A DNA stretch of 64,000 bases from Strongylocentrotus purpuratus (taxonomy: Eukaryota > Echinodermata > Echinoidea > Camarodonta > Strongylocentrotidae). Under the pieces are notes generated by a model, which did no database searches, was not told where the DNA came from, and saw nothing but the letters and a program-made list of their open reading frames with translations. The DNA is taken from contig NW_022145599.1 in assembly GCF_000002235.5 (NCBI RefSeq), positions 22,900,879 to 22,964,878 of the forward strand. The letters are read 5' to 3'. Every line of letters starts with the position of its first letter. The first letter of the stretch is position 1. Shown here piece by piece: positions 23,371-35,676 of this stretch. The position numbers and the translations under genes are program-made.

Positions 23371-23374
23371 TTAA

Positions 23375-24866
23375 GAAGTGTTCGTGACAAGGAAATGAAC
23401 ACAATAGACTATAATGAGTGCTAAATAACCAATTGATGATAATAGATGCAAACATACAATATAGGAAGGGCAAGAGCAAAGTAAACTGTGCGTGATAAAA
23501 ATACATATAATCAAAGTACAAAGTCATGATACTATCATTATTTGATAATGATTTATATTGGAAGTAGAGGTTTGAAGATAAAAATAGTTGTTTATACTGT
23601 CTGTCAGGTCACGCGAAGCAACGAAGTGAAAAGGAAGTAGGAATTGCTAGCCAAAGAGTTGGTTTGAAGACGTTAATATCGTGAAAATACATTCTTAAAA
23701 CCATTAGGCAAAAATTTGCCCAGCACGACGGGAATTTATGTGTCCGACCAACTTTTGGTATTTAAACAAATTATAACTTGTTAGTTGCTTAATCATGGTA
23801 AAAATGAAGAACGATTATTTCAAAATGGGCAGAATATTACTAAGTTGAGTCTAAAAAATATGGCAACTTTTATTTAGTATTTGCAATTTTCTTTGTATGT
23901 CTCAACATTCTGGGGATACTTTTTAGGAAAAGGAAATCACACTTGATATGTTATTTGTATCTGCATTTAGTAAAGTTTTATGCAATATTGGTACATTGTT
24001 CCGTATCTGGGTACTTATTATGCAAATTAAACCACATACACATGCAGGCTCTTTTTTTACCCAATAATGGGCAAGGTTTACCCAGCTGTTTAAAAAGGTG
24101 CCTGTAAATGGATTAAAATTAAATGATTGGATTTAAGCAAAACCGTTCCGATTTTGTTGTTGACACATTTGACCCATGATACTGAAGTCCTGTAATGTGC
24201 GTGCACTAAATTTAGGACCAGAAAAAGTGTGAAGTAAAATATTCATGTGATGTGTTGTGATGTGCCACTTCGCATTTGTCCATTGCAAAACTTCAGGATA
24301 TGAAAACAGGGAATACATTTGAATATGCATGTATTTGAATTACTTTGTCAACGCTTTTGATAAGCTTACGTCACTGAAATATTATAAGGGCTGGTCAGAG
24401 CTGAACGATAATGATAATGACATTTTTTATCGTTATCACACAGGTCTGACAAACACTTCACTTTATTGAGTAATTTATAAACATATAGGTTTTATTGACA
24501 GGAAACAGACACACTGCAACCTCAGAGAAGAAACATATAACAAATTAATGTGTGTGGACGCCCAAGGCAAAGAAGCATCTAAAGCCCTAAAGTCATTCAT
24601 CCGCTCATTATCATATCCATATGCAATATTGAATTGACCCTGCTACGTATAGACGCTACATGCCTAGAAATATCACAATTTCCCTGTTTATGACGAATTG
24701 CTCAATACAAAAAAGTGTATAAAAATTCATGTACAGTGTGATGCCGACGATCAATTTCCTATCTCATACTTTTATTCCTTATTTATCTCCTTATTCATTT
24801 GTTTATTTTGTCATCTACTTATTTATTCATTCATTTAGATATTGATATATTATTATTTAATCAATC
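23375..24866. other. Non-coding DNA, nothing recognised
   Basis: A small hairpin, ACGATAATGATAATGAC-TTTTTTATCGTTATC near 24404-24437, is the only structure noticed. Confidence 0.45.
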
Positions 24867-24877
24867 AATGTCCAGGC
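24867..24877 (+). repeat. Left target-site duplication of the LINE
   Basis: AATGTCCAGGC, identical to 25393-25403 on the other side of the LINE fragment. Confidence 0.9.
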
Positions 24878-25392
24878 TTTTTCAAAGCTAGGCAAAATTC
24901 TGACAAATCGAACAATGAATATGAGGACCAGAATAAAAGTATTGAATTGTTACATCTACCCAGTACTTATATATGGTAGTGAAACGTGGACTTTAGCCTC
25001 TGATACTAAAAAGCGTTTGGAAAGTTGCGAAATGTGGTTCTTAAGAAAAATGATGAAAATCCCCTGGACTGACAGAGTTAGTAATGAGGAAGTTCTTACA
25101 CGAGCTGGAGTGCAAAGGAAAATGATACGTGAAATGTTGATTAGGCAGTTGAAGTTCATGGGTCACATTACACGTAAAGAAGGCCTAGAGAATCTTGCTT
25201 TGACAGGGAAAATTGTGGGAAGAAGGAGTAGGGGAAGAAGGAGGATACTTTGGATGGGCAGTCTGCAGAAATTGTTGGAAGAGAGAGGAGTGAAAGAACT
25301 GGGAGTGGTACTAATACAGAAGGCTAGGAACCGAGGGTTGTGGAACAGCATGATTGCCAAAGTCAATCGATATGGCACTTAGAGAGAGAGAG
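24878..25392 (+). mobile_element. 5'-truncated LINE with target-site duplication
   Basis: An open frame runs from the left junction (FSKLGKILTNR) through LIYGSETWTL, CEMWFLRKMMKIPWTDRVSNEEVL and GRRRILWM to a stop at 25380-25382; this is the C-terminal part of an endonuclease/reverse-transcriptase LINE (RTE- or Proto2-like, clade uncertain). It is flanked by an 11-bp direct repeat AATGTCCAGGC (24867-24877 and 25393-25403), the target-site duplication. The stop codon runs straight into an AGAGAG tail, so there is almost no 3' UTR. The frame is intact over 155+ codons, suggesting a recent insertion. Confidence 0.9.
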
Positions 25393-25403
25393 AATGTCCA
25401 GGC
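25393..25403 (+). repeat. Right target-site duplication of the LINE
   Basis: AATGTCCAGGC follows directly on the AGAGAG tail of the LINE. Confidence 0.9.
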
Positions 25404-28400
25404 GAAGCATTCATTACTATTTATGGTATAAGTATAACAAGGACTTAAAATTGACAAAATACTCCCCCCCCCCTTTTATCTGTATTATCATTCCTTAAAT
25501 CGAGCAGATGTAGGACTTCTGGCACTATTAGCTTTAATGCCATGACTTGGTTTGTGTGCATGATCAATAGGGATGGATGATCCTGGATTTAGCAGGGAAT
25601 GGGTGCAGCATGATAGTACTTTTCTTCCACCTGCTCGTGTCCTCACTTCGTATCACCACCAGCATCATTTCTCCTACATCCATTCATACCAAGGAGGTGA
25701 AAGAAAGGAGTGGGAAACTCTTGTAATTTATTCAAACGCATTTCGTGAGTTCTAAAGCGTAACAATGGGATGTGTAACATTCCACTTGGCTTTGAAGTTC
25801 CATGCTTCGAGCCGAGCTTCCAATGCGGGAAATTTGGAGGCCAGGCACCAGTTTCCCAGTATTTCAAAATATTAAATTACCGGCAAAATTTCAATGTAAA
25901 TTATAAACTTTATAAGTGCATCAAACAATTTTTCAAATTTAGTACTCCGCCTTTCCTATAATTTGTGTGCCAGAGTTGGTAAAAGAAAAATTAAATCCTG
26001 AAAAAAACTCAATATTTTAGGATAATGCGCTACTTTGTGCATGTTTTAATGTCCCGTTATTTAATCCATGATTTCCAATCTTCGACAACATTAAGTTTGC
26101 TAATGCGTGTTTTCGCGTGTTTTTTGTATTTTTGCAGTTGGAAAAAGGATGAAATTACACAAGTTTGTGTTCGCTTGTTCTACTCATTACACATTCAACA
26201 ATTGATGAGAAATCTTTGAAAGGGACAGCGAACAGTTGATGGGATACCATTTTTTTGATGTAACAATTCTAAATCCTGAAGTTTCATGCGCTCTTTTATC
26301 TCACCACCTGGTGAACAGTTGCAGATTAGCTCATAACTTTTCGGCGGCTTGGAGCATGGGGTCAAAGGAAAGCTGCTCGATTCCACTCCTTTCTTTCACC
26401 TCTCTGGTCATACCATGGACATGGTCAGACATAGCTGGCCAGTCACATCGTCTCATCCACACTTTTTAAAGAGAAATTATAATTCTAGTAACGGTTAAAA
26501 CTAATTTGCGAGCATTCCCATTCTTCTTTTATTAGTGTGGAATAACATCGTTGAAGAAACCTCCCCTCAAAAGAAATAGCTGGAAAGTAGTTCCATATCT
26601 GGAGAAAAAGTCATGCCAATTAATGTGTGTGAAGTACTATATACCCATTTCTTTGAATTTCATCTGTCTCTCATTTTTTTAAAAACCAACAATGACCCAT
26701 AATAATACTAGCTCATGTCAGCAATCTGGTTCATTGGGTGAAGCGTCGCGTGCGCCTATATCACCCAGATTAGCCCTGTTCTTCCTGCATGATACAGCCC
26801 CTCAACCAAGTTACATCGTTCTCTCTCTGCCGTCCGTACGTGGAGCTTAACGTTCATTCACCCCGTTGGCAAACCCGAACAGCGCCATGTAACAGCACGT
26901 GATTCTGTTTGTGCGTCCAGCTTGCGCGAGTGTGAACGGACTGTTCGTTTATGGGGGATTTCGTGCTCTCCGCACGCAATATCGGAATTAGCACGCCATG
27001 GACACCGAAAGCACGAAATGCATCTCTTCCGCACTGCAGATCAGCACTCATCAATAGGATAAAGGAAGTCCAATTGATATGCCTTCGTGATTTGATTTAT
27101 TGGTAAACATGGTAAACAGTTTTGTCGTTACTGTCAAGATAGGCCTGAGTTTGTCAAAGGATAAATATCAGTGAATATCGTTTGCATTTGAACAAACGAT
27201 TGTAGTTGAGAAAATGTTCTTGTGGTGAACATCATTCCCCTACTCTTTTACTACACTAAAATTAATTAATGAAAAGGTCGAGGTCTGGTAAATGTATCTA
27301 TAAAAATACCTAGTTCATAGCTTTGTCATACTTTCTATTCCCTTGTAGAAGAATGTCATAGTAGCATCGTGACGTGAATATGTTTGCTCTTAAAATGCCC
27401 TAGTGTTTATGAATGTTTACACCATCTACTTCCTACTACGTCAAACTTACAATGCCAATAATCAGGTAAAGCACCGAAAACGTTAGGTGTATTGTCCCTG
27501 GAGATCAAGTCATGACTGTTCGAAAATAAAAAAGAGCCATTGAATGAGCTGCCTTTTATTTTTAGTTTAGAAGATGAAGATCCTACCTTAAAGGAAGGAA
27601 AGTTTTATTACAAGTTGCCTGATGATATTTACAAACAATCATCCAGCAAACGATACCTTGCATCCTGTTCAAATTGATAATCACATGCACTTCCACTTTC
27701 TGCGTTCGCATGATTGATTAAGATAGATTTGTTTCACTTTCCAAGGAGTTTCGTTTAATTTTCCTAAAGTAAATCATAAGCATCAGCTCTTAATGGAACT
27801 TCTTCATATACTTTAGTCTTGGATTATTTTATTTTCTTAATGCAGAGGAATCCAATCTTCTGAAGAAAAGGTTTACCCGGGATGCTATAGGGTACTCCCT
27901 AATATTGACGCCCTTACATGAATACCATGCCATTGGTCATCTAGCATCCACTCATTATTATTTTCGTCTTTCGGGCATACCAGACCGACGACTGTTTTTG
28001 TTGGGGGTGGGGGGAGGAGGGGTAAAGAAAAAAGAGATTTTAGAAAGCTTTTCTTTTTTTAATTTCTATTTCTTATTGAAAAATTCCTCACTCCCCAAAG
28101 CAATAAATTACTGACATCAGGCATTGGGTACAAACTCTAGAGTACTTATGGTAAAAATGTATGGTTACTTATGCGACATCTATTCTTTAAAAAAGATTTT
28201 AAAAGTTTACAAATGCACTCATATCTGATAAGTATGCGCGACGAAAATAAATACAATACACCTTATCTTGGCATTGCAGCAAAATCTCTTAATTAATTTG
28301 AATTTTGTATGGACAAGACTAGTGACACTTTATAAACATCTAAGATGACGAAAACTCTGTAATATACAATAAAGAAACGAACCTTTCTATCTATCTGTAC

Positions 28401-28632
28401 TGGGCAGAATTATGATGGTCTCCAAAAACATTTACACTAGTTTACACCACGTTATAGAGGCCAATGACCTATAATATACAAATCATCATTTGCTTATTTC
28501 AAACAAAATTAAGCAGTTCTTATTGACAAATTCCGTGCCCTACTAGCGTGTTGCTATAAATAAACATTTAAATGATATGCATGTCCAATCAATATAGCAG
28601 CGATTAAATTAATCTGTCCTAAATTAAATTCA
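25404..28632. other. Intergenic DNA with one regulatory-like patch
   Basis: Apart from the CpG-richer patch at 26.8-27.0 kb, no feature is recognised. Short open frames here have no family resemblance. Confidence 0.45.
26838..26979. promoter_or_regulatory. Small bHLH-type site group in a CpG-richer patch
   Basis: Within a locally CpG-richer stretch there are ACGTG (26838-26842), an E-box CACGTG (26896-26901) and CACGCAA (26973-26979). Such sites could bind bHLH or bHLH-PAS factors. No exon is recognisable next to them, so a distal element is possible. Confidence 0.3.
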
Positions 28633-28731
28633 CACGCATTCTTGCACGCGATATCATACGTCTTCACTTTCCTATAACATTGATAACGGCTGTTGCGTGT
28701 GTGCGTGCTAATGAGCGTGCGCATGTGCGTG
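28633..28731. promoter_or_regulatory. GCGTG/XRE cluster
   Basis: TTGCGTG at 28693-28699 is followed by GCGTG at 28703-28707, 28715-28719 and 28727-28731, with CACGC twice just before, near 28633 and 28645. Six cores lie within about 100 bp. Part could be a degenerate GT-rich simple repeat, although the intervening bases are not regular. Confidence 0.4.
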
Positions 28732-29837
28732 AGGTAGGTTTTCGTTTCACGTGTCAGTCAAAGTGCTAGTAAGGAAGGGTTAAAGGCAAGAACGGAATCG
28801 TTTTTGTACTAGCTTTTAATGATTAATTTTTTATTACATAACTTTAAATTGTTAATTCTTTATCACAGAACCTGAATGTCCTGCAAAAAAAAAATCCGCT
28901 TCATAAGGAACATCAGCTAGCCTACAGATAGAAGCTCCCTTTTCAAACTCCAAGCAAGAGGGATGACAACGACAAATAGATCTTGGTATCGTAGATATTA
29001 GTCACTTATTATTGAATTACCACTTCCATTAAAACAAATTTTCAAATCATTTCCCCTGAAGGTGTAAAGAGTGTCCTTTTCACATCTTTGAACCCAACTT
29101 ATCAATATTGCCATCAATCCTACTGCCATATGACTTCATACTCTAGTCAGGGTATATAGTAAAATCTTGCTATCGAGTATGAGATCATTGGTTTGATAAG
29201 GTTTTATCAAGTCTTGATTTAGAGGAAGTACAATTTTAAATTATACTTCCAAGATTTCTAATTCGTTTAAATAGAATTGAAGAATCTTGCAGAAGAAAAA
29301 AATAGTGACATTTGGAGGATTAAAAAAAAACAATCATAATCCATAATAAATTGGCTTACAATGTAGGCCTGCGTTATCGAGAAATAAAAGCTATGATTGG
29401 AGAGTACTGCCTCCAAACATGTATCGCATAGATAATTCTGTTCATAGTAATAATACTTAAAATATCAAATTGGAAATTTCAAAGTACATGTTAGCAATTC
29501 ATATGAGCAGCAGTGAACCAGTTTGATTGACCTATTTCTTCCTGTTGATGCCTGGGGTCATGGCTATTATTGCCAAGTACATAATAACAAATACAAAAGA
29601 AACAACATATTATTGTACAAACAGTGAAACCAGATTTGTCCAGCAAAAAATATATTAACTCTGACTTAAGTTTAAGATCTAGATTTGACATACCCTAATG
29701 ATATCAAGATTAACATATTTCTATACAAATTAGTATTTTATCAAATCATTTAAGGCTTAGTTTGGCATGAGTATTGAAGTGGAACGTCCGAAGGAGTAGA
29801 GATAACCTTATCTTGATAATGGTCATCGCAATATGTG

Positions 29838-30743
29838 ACCCCGCCCTATCTTCGTCGGGTCAGCCACATACAACACGCACGGTCGCGTGATGTAGAAGTG
29901 TGATATGAGAGATACTTCACTCAACGTTCACACGCATCGCTCTGCACGCTATGCGGCCACTCAGCTTCTGATTACTTCTCTCACGCAATGTAGCATGTTG
30001 CACGAAAGGGTCCTTGCACATTTTGGAAGATTTGCACACGAAGCGTCTTTTGACTGGCACAAGACTGCGTCAGACTCAGAACGGTTTATGTGAGCGTGAT
30101 GGATATTTTAGATTACACACACTGCATGGAGACCTCAGGCGCGTAGCCAGGGGGGGGGGGGGGGCGGTGGGGGCGGTCGCCCCTCAAAAAACGCCGGCCA
30201 AAAAAAAAAAGAGAGAGAAAGAGAAGAAAAAAAGTAAGAGGACGTAGGAAGAAAAAGGGAAAGGAGTCAAGAACGGAACAAAGAATCGTCTTCTTTTTCT
30301 AATAATTTAATGAAACGTCAAAGCTTCCGCGCTTCGAAAGAGGGGGACTGAATACAGATAAGGATTAAGGGTCGAGAAAGGTACAACGAATCGTCTTCTT
30401 TCAAAGCTTCCGCGCTTCGCGCGGGAGGGGGGAAACTCCCCCTCTCTGCACCCACCCCCTAGGGAGCGCGCTACACGCGCTCTTTAAGTGATTCGCACGC
30501 TTTGCGTGCTCACTACCGCCCCCCCTTAAATGGAATCCTGGCTACGCGCTTGCATTGAGTCGACTGCGTAAGGGCCAGTTCCCGCCCCCCCCCCCCCCAC
30601 TAAGTGTTATTTAGGGTACGCATATGCATGTTCCGTCCTTTAGAAAACACCCCCTAAGTCCGGTGTGTAAAACGGGCTTTTGTGTACTACGAGCCGGACT
30701 TTGGTGCGTGAAAAGTACCCCTTTACCGGACATTTTTGGTAAG
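29838..30743. repeat. Direct duplication, copy 1 (XRE-bearing block, interrupted by a TIR element)
   Basis: This block starts TGTGACCCCGCCCTATC and repeats immediately downstream at 30744. It holds many GCGTG cores (near 29873, 29885, 29930 and 29944) and CACGCAA at 29982-29988; the last reads TTGCGTGAGAG on the minus strand, close to the full vertebrate XRE. An inverted-repeat element (30136-30552) interrupts it. The far part contains CGGACTTTGGTGCGTG and poly-C. Confidence 0.85.
30136..30552 (+). mobile_element. Complete small TIR element (TAGCC type) inserted in the duplicated block
   Basis: CAGGCGCGTAGCCAGG (30136-30151) and CCTGGCTACGCGCTTG (30537-30552) form 15/16 matching inverted ends. 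Contents: poly-G, a purine tract (30197-30240), two units of the hairpin tandem repeat and a poly-C region. Flanks CATGGAGAC and CATTGAGTC form an imperfect target duplication of about 9 bp. The neighbouring duplicate block (near 31056) has the same site empty. Confidence 0.8.
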
Positions 30744-31395
30744 ATGTGACCCCGCCCTATCTTCGTCGGGTCGGGTCAGCCACATACAACACGCACGGTC
30801 GCGTGATGTAGAAGTGTGATATGAGAGATACTTCACTCAACGTTCACACGCATCGCTCTGCACGCTATGCGGCCACTCAGCTTCTGATTACTTCTCGCAC
30901 GCAATGTAGGATGTTGCACGAAGGGGTCCTTGCAAAAATTGGAAGATTTGCACACGAAGCGTCTTTTGACTGACTGACTCAAGACTGCGTCAGAGAACAG
31001 TTAATGTGAGCATGATTCGCACCAACAACAACATGATTGTAATTATTTTAGATTACACACACTTCATTGAGTCGCCTGCGTAAGGGCCAGTTGCCTAAAT
31101 TCTTGGTTACTGGATGCGGGAAATGTGCCACACAAATAATCTTGACCTCTGTTGAAGGTCATTATAAGTTAATGATTTGTAAAAAACGTGATGATATTCT
31201 TGATAAAAATGATTGTATGCCTCAACCCCACCCCCCCCCCCCACTCAGTGTTATTTAGGGTACGCATATGCATGTTCCCTCCTTTTGAAAACACCCCCTA
31301 AGTCCGGTTGTAAAGTCAATACGGGCCGGATTTTGTGTACTACGAGCCGGACTTTGGTGCGTGAAAAGTACCCCTTTACCGGACATTTTGGTAAC
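30744..31395. repeat. Direct duplication, copy 2 (XRE-bearing block, without the TIR element)
   Basis: Nearly the same sequence as 29838-30743, in the same orientation and directly adjacent. It lacks the inserted element and so shows the empty insertion site near 31056. It carries about 130 bp of extra sequence after GGGCCAGTTGCC that is absent from copy 1. Its XRE is the variant CACGCAA at 30898-30904 (TTGCGTGCGAG on the minus strand), so the core is kept while the flank changed. Confidence 0.85.
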
Positions 31396-33000
31396 ACGCA
31401 TGGTATCCCTCCGTGGGGGGGGGGGGGGGGGGGGGGGCTCAACAGCCGACCCCAAAAAAGCAATATCTAAACATGGAACCGCCAATACACGACATCACTG
31501 TAACAACTCCTAAAATAGTCAAGTGACATTATATCTGATCAGTGGTTACAAAATGATTGATATATCGTAGTATCAAAGCCTTTGTGAGCCTGTGTACATT
31601 GACCCCAAATAGCCACCAGGCCAGGCTATACGAGAGGGGTTGAAAAGGAATGATAGAAACAATTTTGTACCGTTGCTGCGATAAAACTGGATGGATATAT
31701 AAAACTTACATTTACTTAAATTAATTGTGTGAACATGGTAAATATATATCGTAAATCTCAGAAGTCAAAACAACTGTGTACATTAGGATCGTTAATGAAT
31801 AGGCCTACTCTGTTTTTCTTTTGATTTTCAAACAAAAAGTATCTGAAACGACATGACAATTTTTTGTTTTAAAAACAATCTCTATAGATTATCTTCATAT
31901 CATATTCAACAATTGAACAGGTATTAAAATGTATTTACATTCGAATCTAAATACTTACTTTACCACTTTTCGAAAGAGTATGCCATCGTTTGGAAAAATT
32001 CAACAAAGGGGTGAGATAATCATTTATACCACTTGTAAGTCTAATCTAATTTTGGTCGAAAACAATCAAAGACAATAAACGCATCTAGCCTTATTGTTTT
32101 GATTCCTGATAATCAATTAAGATTCTAAATTGATGACGTTTATATCCTAGTCCAAGCGTGTATAATCCTAGTAATGTGACTTATTAAAAGCAGGTGGGTA
32201 ATTTTAAGATTTTCACAATGTAATTTTAATTTCATGACTCCAACTTCGATCCCAATCTTATCTGCTTTTATTTTTTAGATTTATTTATTCGTTCATTTAG
32301 CACTTGTAATGAAACACCCTGATCAGCACCTATGATGTTTTTCATTGGGCCACTCACATTAAAAACAAAAGGAAACATTACGATCACAGATAAAGTTTAT
32401 TTTTTATCCAAAAATAATGCAATTCAGCCTTCTGGTACTTATACAACATTTTGACTATATGTCGGTGGCTAATATTATATATATAATGCAATTAAACAAT
32501 ACGTATGCACTTCTCTTTTTTCTATTGGGTGTGTGTGGACAAGAGTAATACATTTTCTCCTCTCAAGTTTTTTTTTTTTTTTTTTTTTTAGCAGATGTTT
32601 CTGCATTTATTGATAAATCAAATATAAAACATTCAAATAACAGTCTGTACTCTCTTCATCTCTCTATCTCTACTCTCTCCTCTCCTCTCCCTCATTTTCT
32701 CATCTCCCCTCTCTCTCTTTGTCGCCTCTCCATTTTCTCTTCCCTTCTTTGTTTTTCTCTCTCCGACTCCTCTTCACTTTCTCTCCCCTCTTTCGCGTTG
32801 TCATTATGTGTGTGGGTGTGTGTATGTGTGTGCGTCTCTCTCTTTCATGAGCCCTCTTGTGATTTATCAGAATTTGTTCAACGTGCTGATTGAATGATGC
32901 TTTTTGATCGTGCTTGACCTTCTCAAAGTTGATATATGTTTATGGTCGTTACAAATTGTCGCACGGAGATCGAAGTAAAAGAATGGCGTTACCAGCTGGG
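31396..33000. other. Intergenic DNA with simple repeats
   Basis: A G run at 31418-31437, a T run at 32570-32589 and a CT-rich stretch at 32648-32790; no gene recognised. Confidence 0.5.
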
Positions 33001-33013
33001 TAGCTACACCGTC

Positions 33014-33040
33014 GCGTGCGGAGCGCCAGGGCCTCGCGTG
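33014..33040. promoter_or_regulatory. Pair of GCGTG cores
   Basis: TCGCGTGCGG and TCGCGTGATA place two GCGTG cores 22 bp apart, at 33014-33018 and 33036-33040, just before a long GT repeat. Possible low-affinity bHLH-PAS sites. Confidence 0.25.
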
Positions 33041-33114
33041 ATACGGGAGGTTTTTATGATCGAGTAGTTAACCAGCAACCGAAACCGTCTGCCGATTTTG
33101 TGTGTGTTTGTGCA

Positions 33115-33250
33115 TGGTTGTGTGTGTGTGTGTGTGTGTGTGCGTGTGTGAGTGGATGTGTGTGTGTGTGTGTGGGGGGGGGGTGGGTGGGTGGGTGGGT
33201 GAGTATGTGTGTGAGTGGGTGAGTATGTTTGTGTGATAGAGGGTGAGTAT
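33115..33250 (+). repeat. GT and GGGT simple repeats
   Basis: A (GT)n tract, a G run, then GGGTGGGTGGGT and GAGTATGT units. A similar GT tract is at 50084-50114. Confidence 0.95.
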
Positions 33251-33643
33251 GTCTGTGTGATGTAGGGGGCAGGGAGGGGGCAGGATTGTTTCAGTAAAAT
33301 TATCTCCAGATTTGTTTTTTTTTGTAATATATAAGTAAATAACATTTACAATTGACATATTATGTTTAGGTACTTATACGTTTACTTTGTTGCTAAGTTA
33401 TATTATACTGCAAATAAGTTTGTGTTTAATTATGTTTATGTAAAAGCATCAATATTTAACACGTTTATTTTATTCAATTGTATGTCATGGTTTGTATTAC
33501 ACATCTGGAGAAATAAAACAAAATTGTTAAAAAAAAAAAAAAAAAAATGCGTTGGTGCGTTTGTGTGTTTGTGTGCGTGTTTGCGTATGCGTGTGCATGT
33601 GTGTTGTTTTGTTTCTTGTTAGGTCAAAGAAAAAAAAAAAAAA

Positions 33644-33876
33644 TGTTTAGCGTCCTGCCTTTTAAAAAATAGGAAGGAGGAGGCCCTTTTTAAATTTTTT
33701 TTCAAAATGGCCGCTCGGTACATTTTCCCTGACAGTCGGGCTATTTTTTTAAGGATAGATAAGAAATAGATAATTTTAGCAGTGTTTTTTTCAAAAATTA
33801 TTAACAAATTATTTTAAAAAAGAAAAGAAAAAAAGGAGGCGGCCCCCAAAAAGGAAGCGGGCGGGGACGCTAAACA
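33644..33876. mobile_element. MITE-like inverted-repeat element, about 233 bp
   Basis: ATGTTTAGCGTCCTGCC (33643-33659) and its near-complement GGCGGGGACGCTAAACAT (33860-33877) bound an AT-rich interior. The left end follows directly on a poly-A run. Superfamily not assigned; a 2-bp AT duplication is possible. Confidence 0.6.
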
Positions 33877-34789
33877 TGTATATTTTTTAATGGCTTTATT
33901 ACAAAAAGACCCCTTTTCCCTTATATTTATTCATATTAGAACGTCTCGCTCCATATCTAAATATGTTTCTTATATAGAGAGAGGTAGACGTATCGAAGCG
34001 TTGAACTTTGTGTTCTGCTAATGGTTTACTGATTGGAGTGTTACTATTCATATCAACTGCAATTTACCTTTTTTTTTTCTCTCTTTCTTGAAATTGATCA
34101 CTAAGAACTCCCGCACAAAGTTCTTTAACCCACTAAGTTATGTGGACACAATATTTTTATAATGGAACAATGAAAGGTCTTGTCAATTAACTTATTTAAG
34201 AAACTGAATAACATGGACTGCACGGTGTTTAATGGCACTGACTAAAACTGACTACCCCCCCCCCCCACCCCCACCCCCTCTCTCCCCCCTCTCTCTCTCT
34301 CTCTCAACATATTTCCTTTTAAACGGAGTTCTAAGGCTGTGTGGATAACTAAAGTGGGGTGGCCGAGCGACTTCCAAAGTGGGGGGGGGGGGTACCAACG
34401 AAAAAGGGCACATACAATGGAAAATATAGAATTTAGACACATGCTATACATCCTTACATTGTGATTATACTATCAGGAATGATTTCAATATTTGTTTCTC
34501 TTGATACATTATTTGCAGTTGGGTGTGATTGTCTGTACATTCACTTGCGAGTATGCGAAGCGAGAGAGGAAACTTGTTAAGGTTTGTGAGGTCGCAGTGC
34601 GAAAAAATACATCTTATTAAGAGGACAAAACCCAATCCTGTTGGGGTTATAAGCACATTCTCATAAAGGAAGACTGAAAATGACCTTTGCTAAGTAACAT
34701 AATAATATCATTTATAAATGCGAGCGAGCGAGCTTTGGGAAAAATTGCTCTTATTCGCTTTTAATTAGGGGCCCGTGTAATGATGAGAG

Positions 34790-35420
34790 GAAAATTGGAC
34801 ACTCGAAAGGGATGACACTTATTAGAAAAGAAAAGGAGCACGACGTGTCAAAGTACAAAGAGTAATTATCAGAGGTGAAAACAAGGCACTTCTTACACCT
34901 GGAAAGAGGCACTCACCAGGGATGAAAAAGGGCACATAGGAGAATGTGAAATGGGCATTTGTTGACGGAGACGGGGCACCCATCATATTTTGATAGGGGT
35001 ATTATAAGAGTTGAACAGGGGATAGGTCCATTATCAGAAGTGAAAAGTGACACTTATGAGAATGAAAAAAGGGGCGCTTGAAATAAAGTAAAATGTTCCT
35101 TTGTTGAAAGAAAAAGAGCATTTATTAGAAAGGAAAATGGGCACGTGTCAAAATAAAAGGGCCAGTTATTAGAGGTGAAAAGGGCACTCATCAGATATGA
35201 AAAGAACACTTATCAGGAGGGGAAGGGGCACTTGTCAAAGTAAAAGGGGCTCTTGTCAAATTAAAAGGGACACCTCTCAGATTTGAAAAGGGCGATTATC
35301 AGAAGTGAAGGGACCACTTATCAAAAGTGAAAAGGGGCATTTCTTGTACCTGAAACGGGGCACTTACTAGAGATTAATAAAAACACTTATGAGGATGGAA
35401 AAGGGGAAGGTCTTACATTA
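34790..35420 (+). repeat. Degenerate minisatellite (GGGGCACTTATCAGAAGTGAAAA type)
   Basis: About 20 diverged units of 25-40 bp built from GGGCACTTATCAGA, GGTGAAAAGGGGCAC and TTGTCAAAGTAAAAGGGG. Both unit length and sequence drift along the array; no frame is kept. Confidence 0.75.
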
Positions 35421-35676
35421 CTGGGGCATGTTACTTGCGAGTTAATGCTGTTTAAAAACATAGATGATTCAAATGATATGCACACGATCGTTTCCTGTCA
35501 GGAGTACTCATTTATTCAAGTAGGCATAGATGTATGTTTATCTCGGAACTATCAAAGCACGAAGGCAACAGAGACCCAGAGCTGTGTGGTATAGATTTCA
35601 TGATTAAAATACTAGTTAAACATATTCTTCCTCTGTCTTTTATTAGCCTCTCACGAACAAAGTTTCTGCTGTCATG

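Noticed and set aside
29838-31395. Pair of long terminal repeats of a retroelement
   Set aside because: The two copies are directly adjacent with no internal coding region, primer site or polypurine tract; a tandem duplication explains them.
33115-33180. GCGTG words inside the GT repeat counted as XREs
   Set aside because: Expected from a GT microsatellite with occasional C; not counted in the XRE tally.
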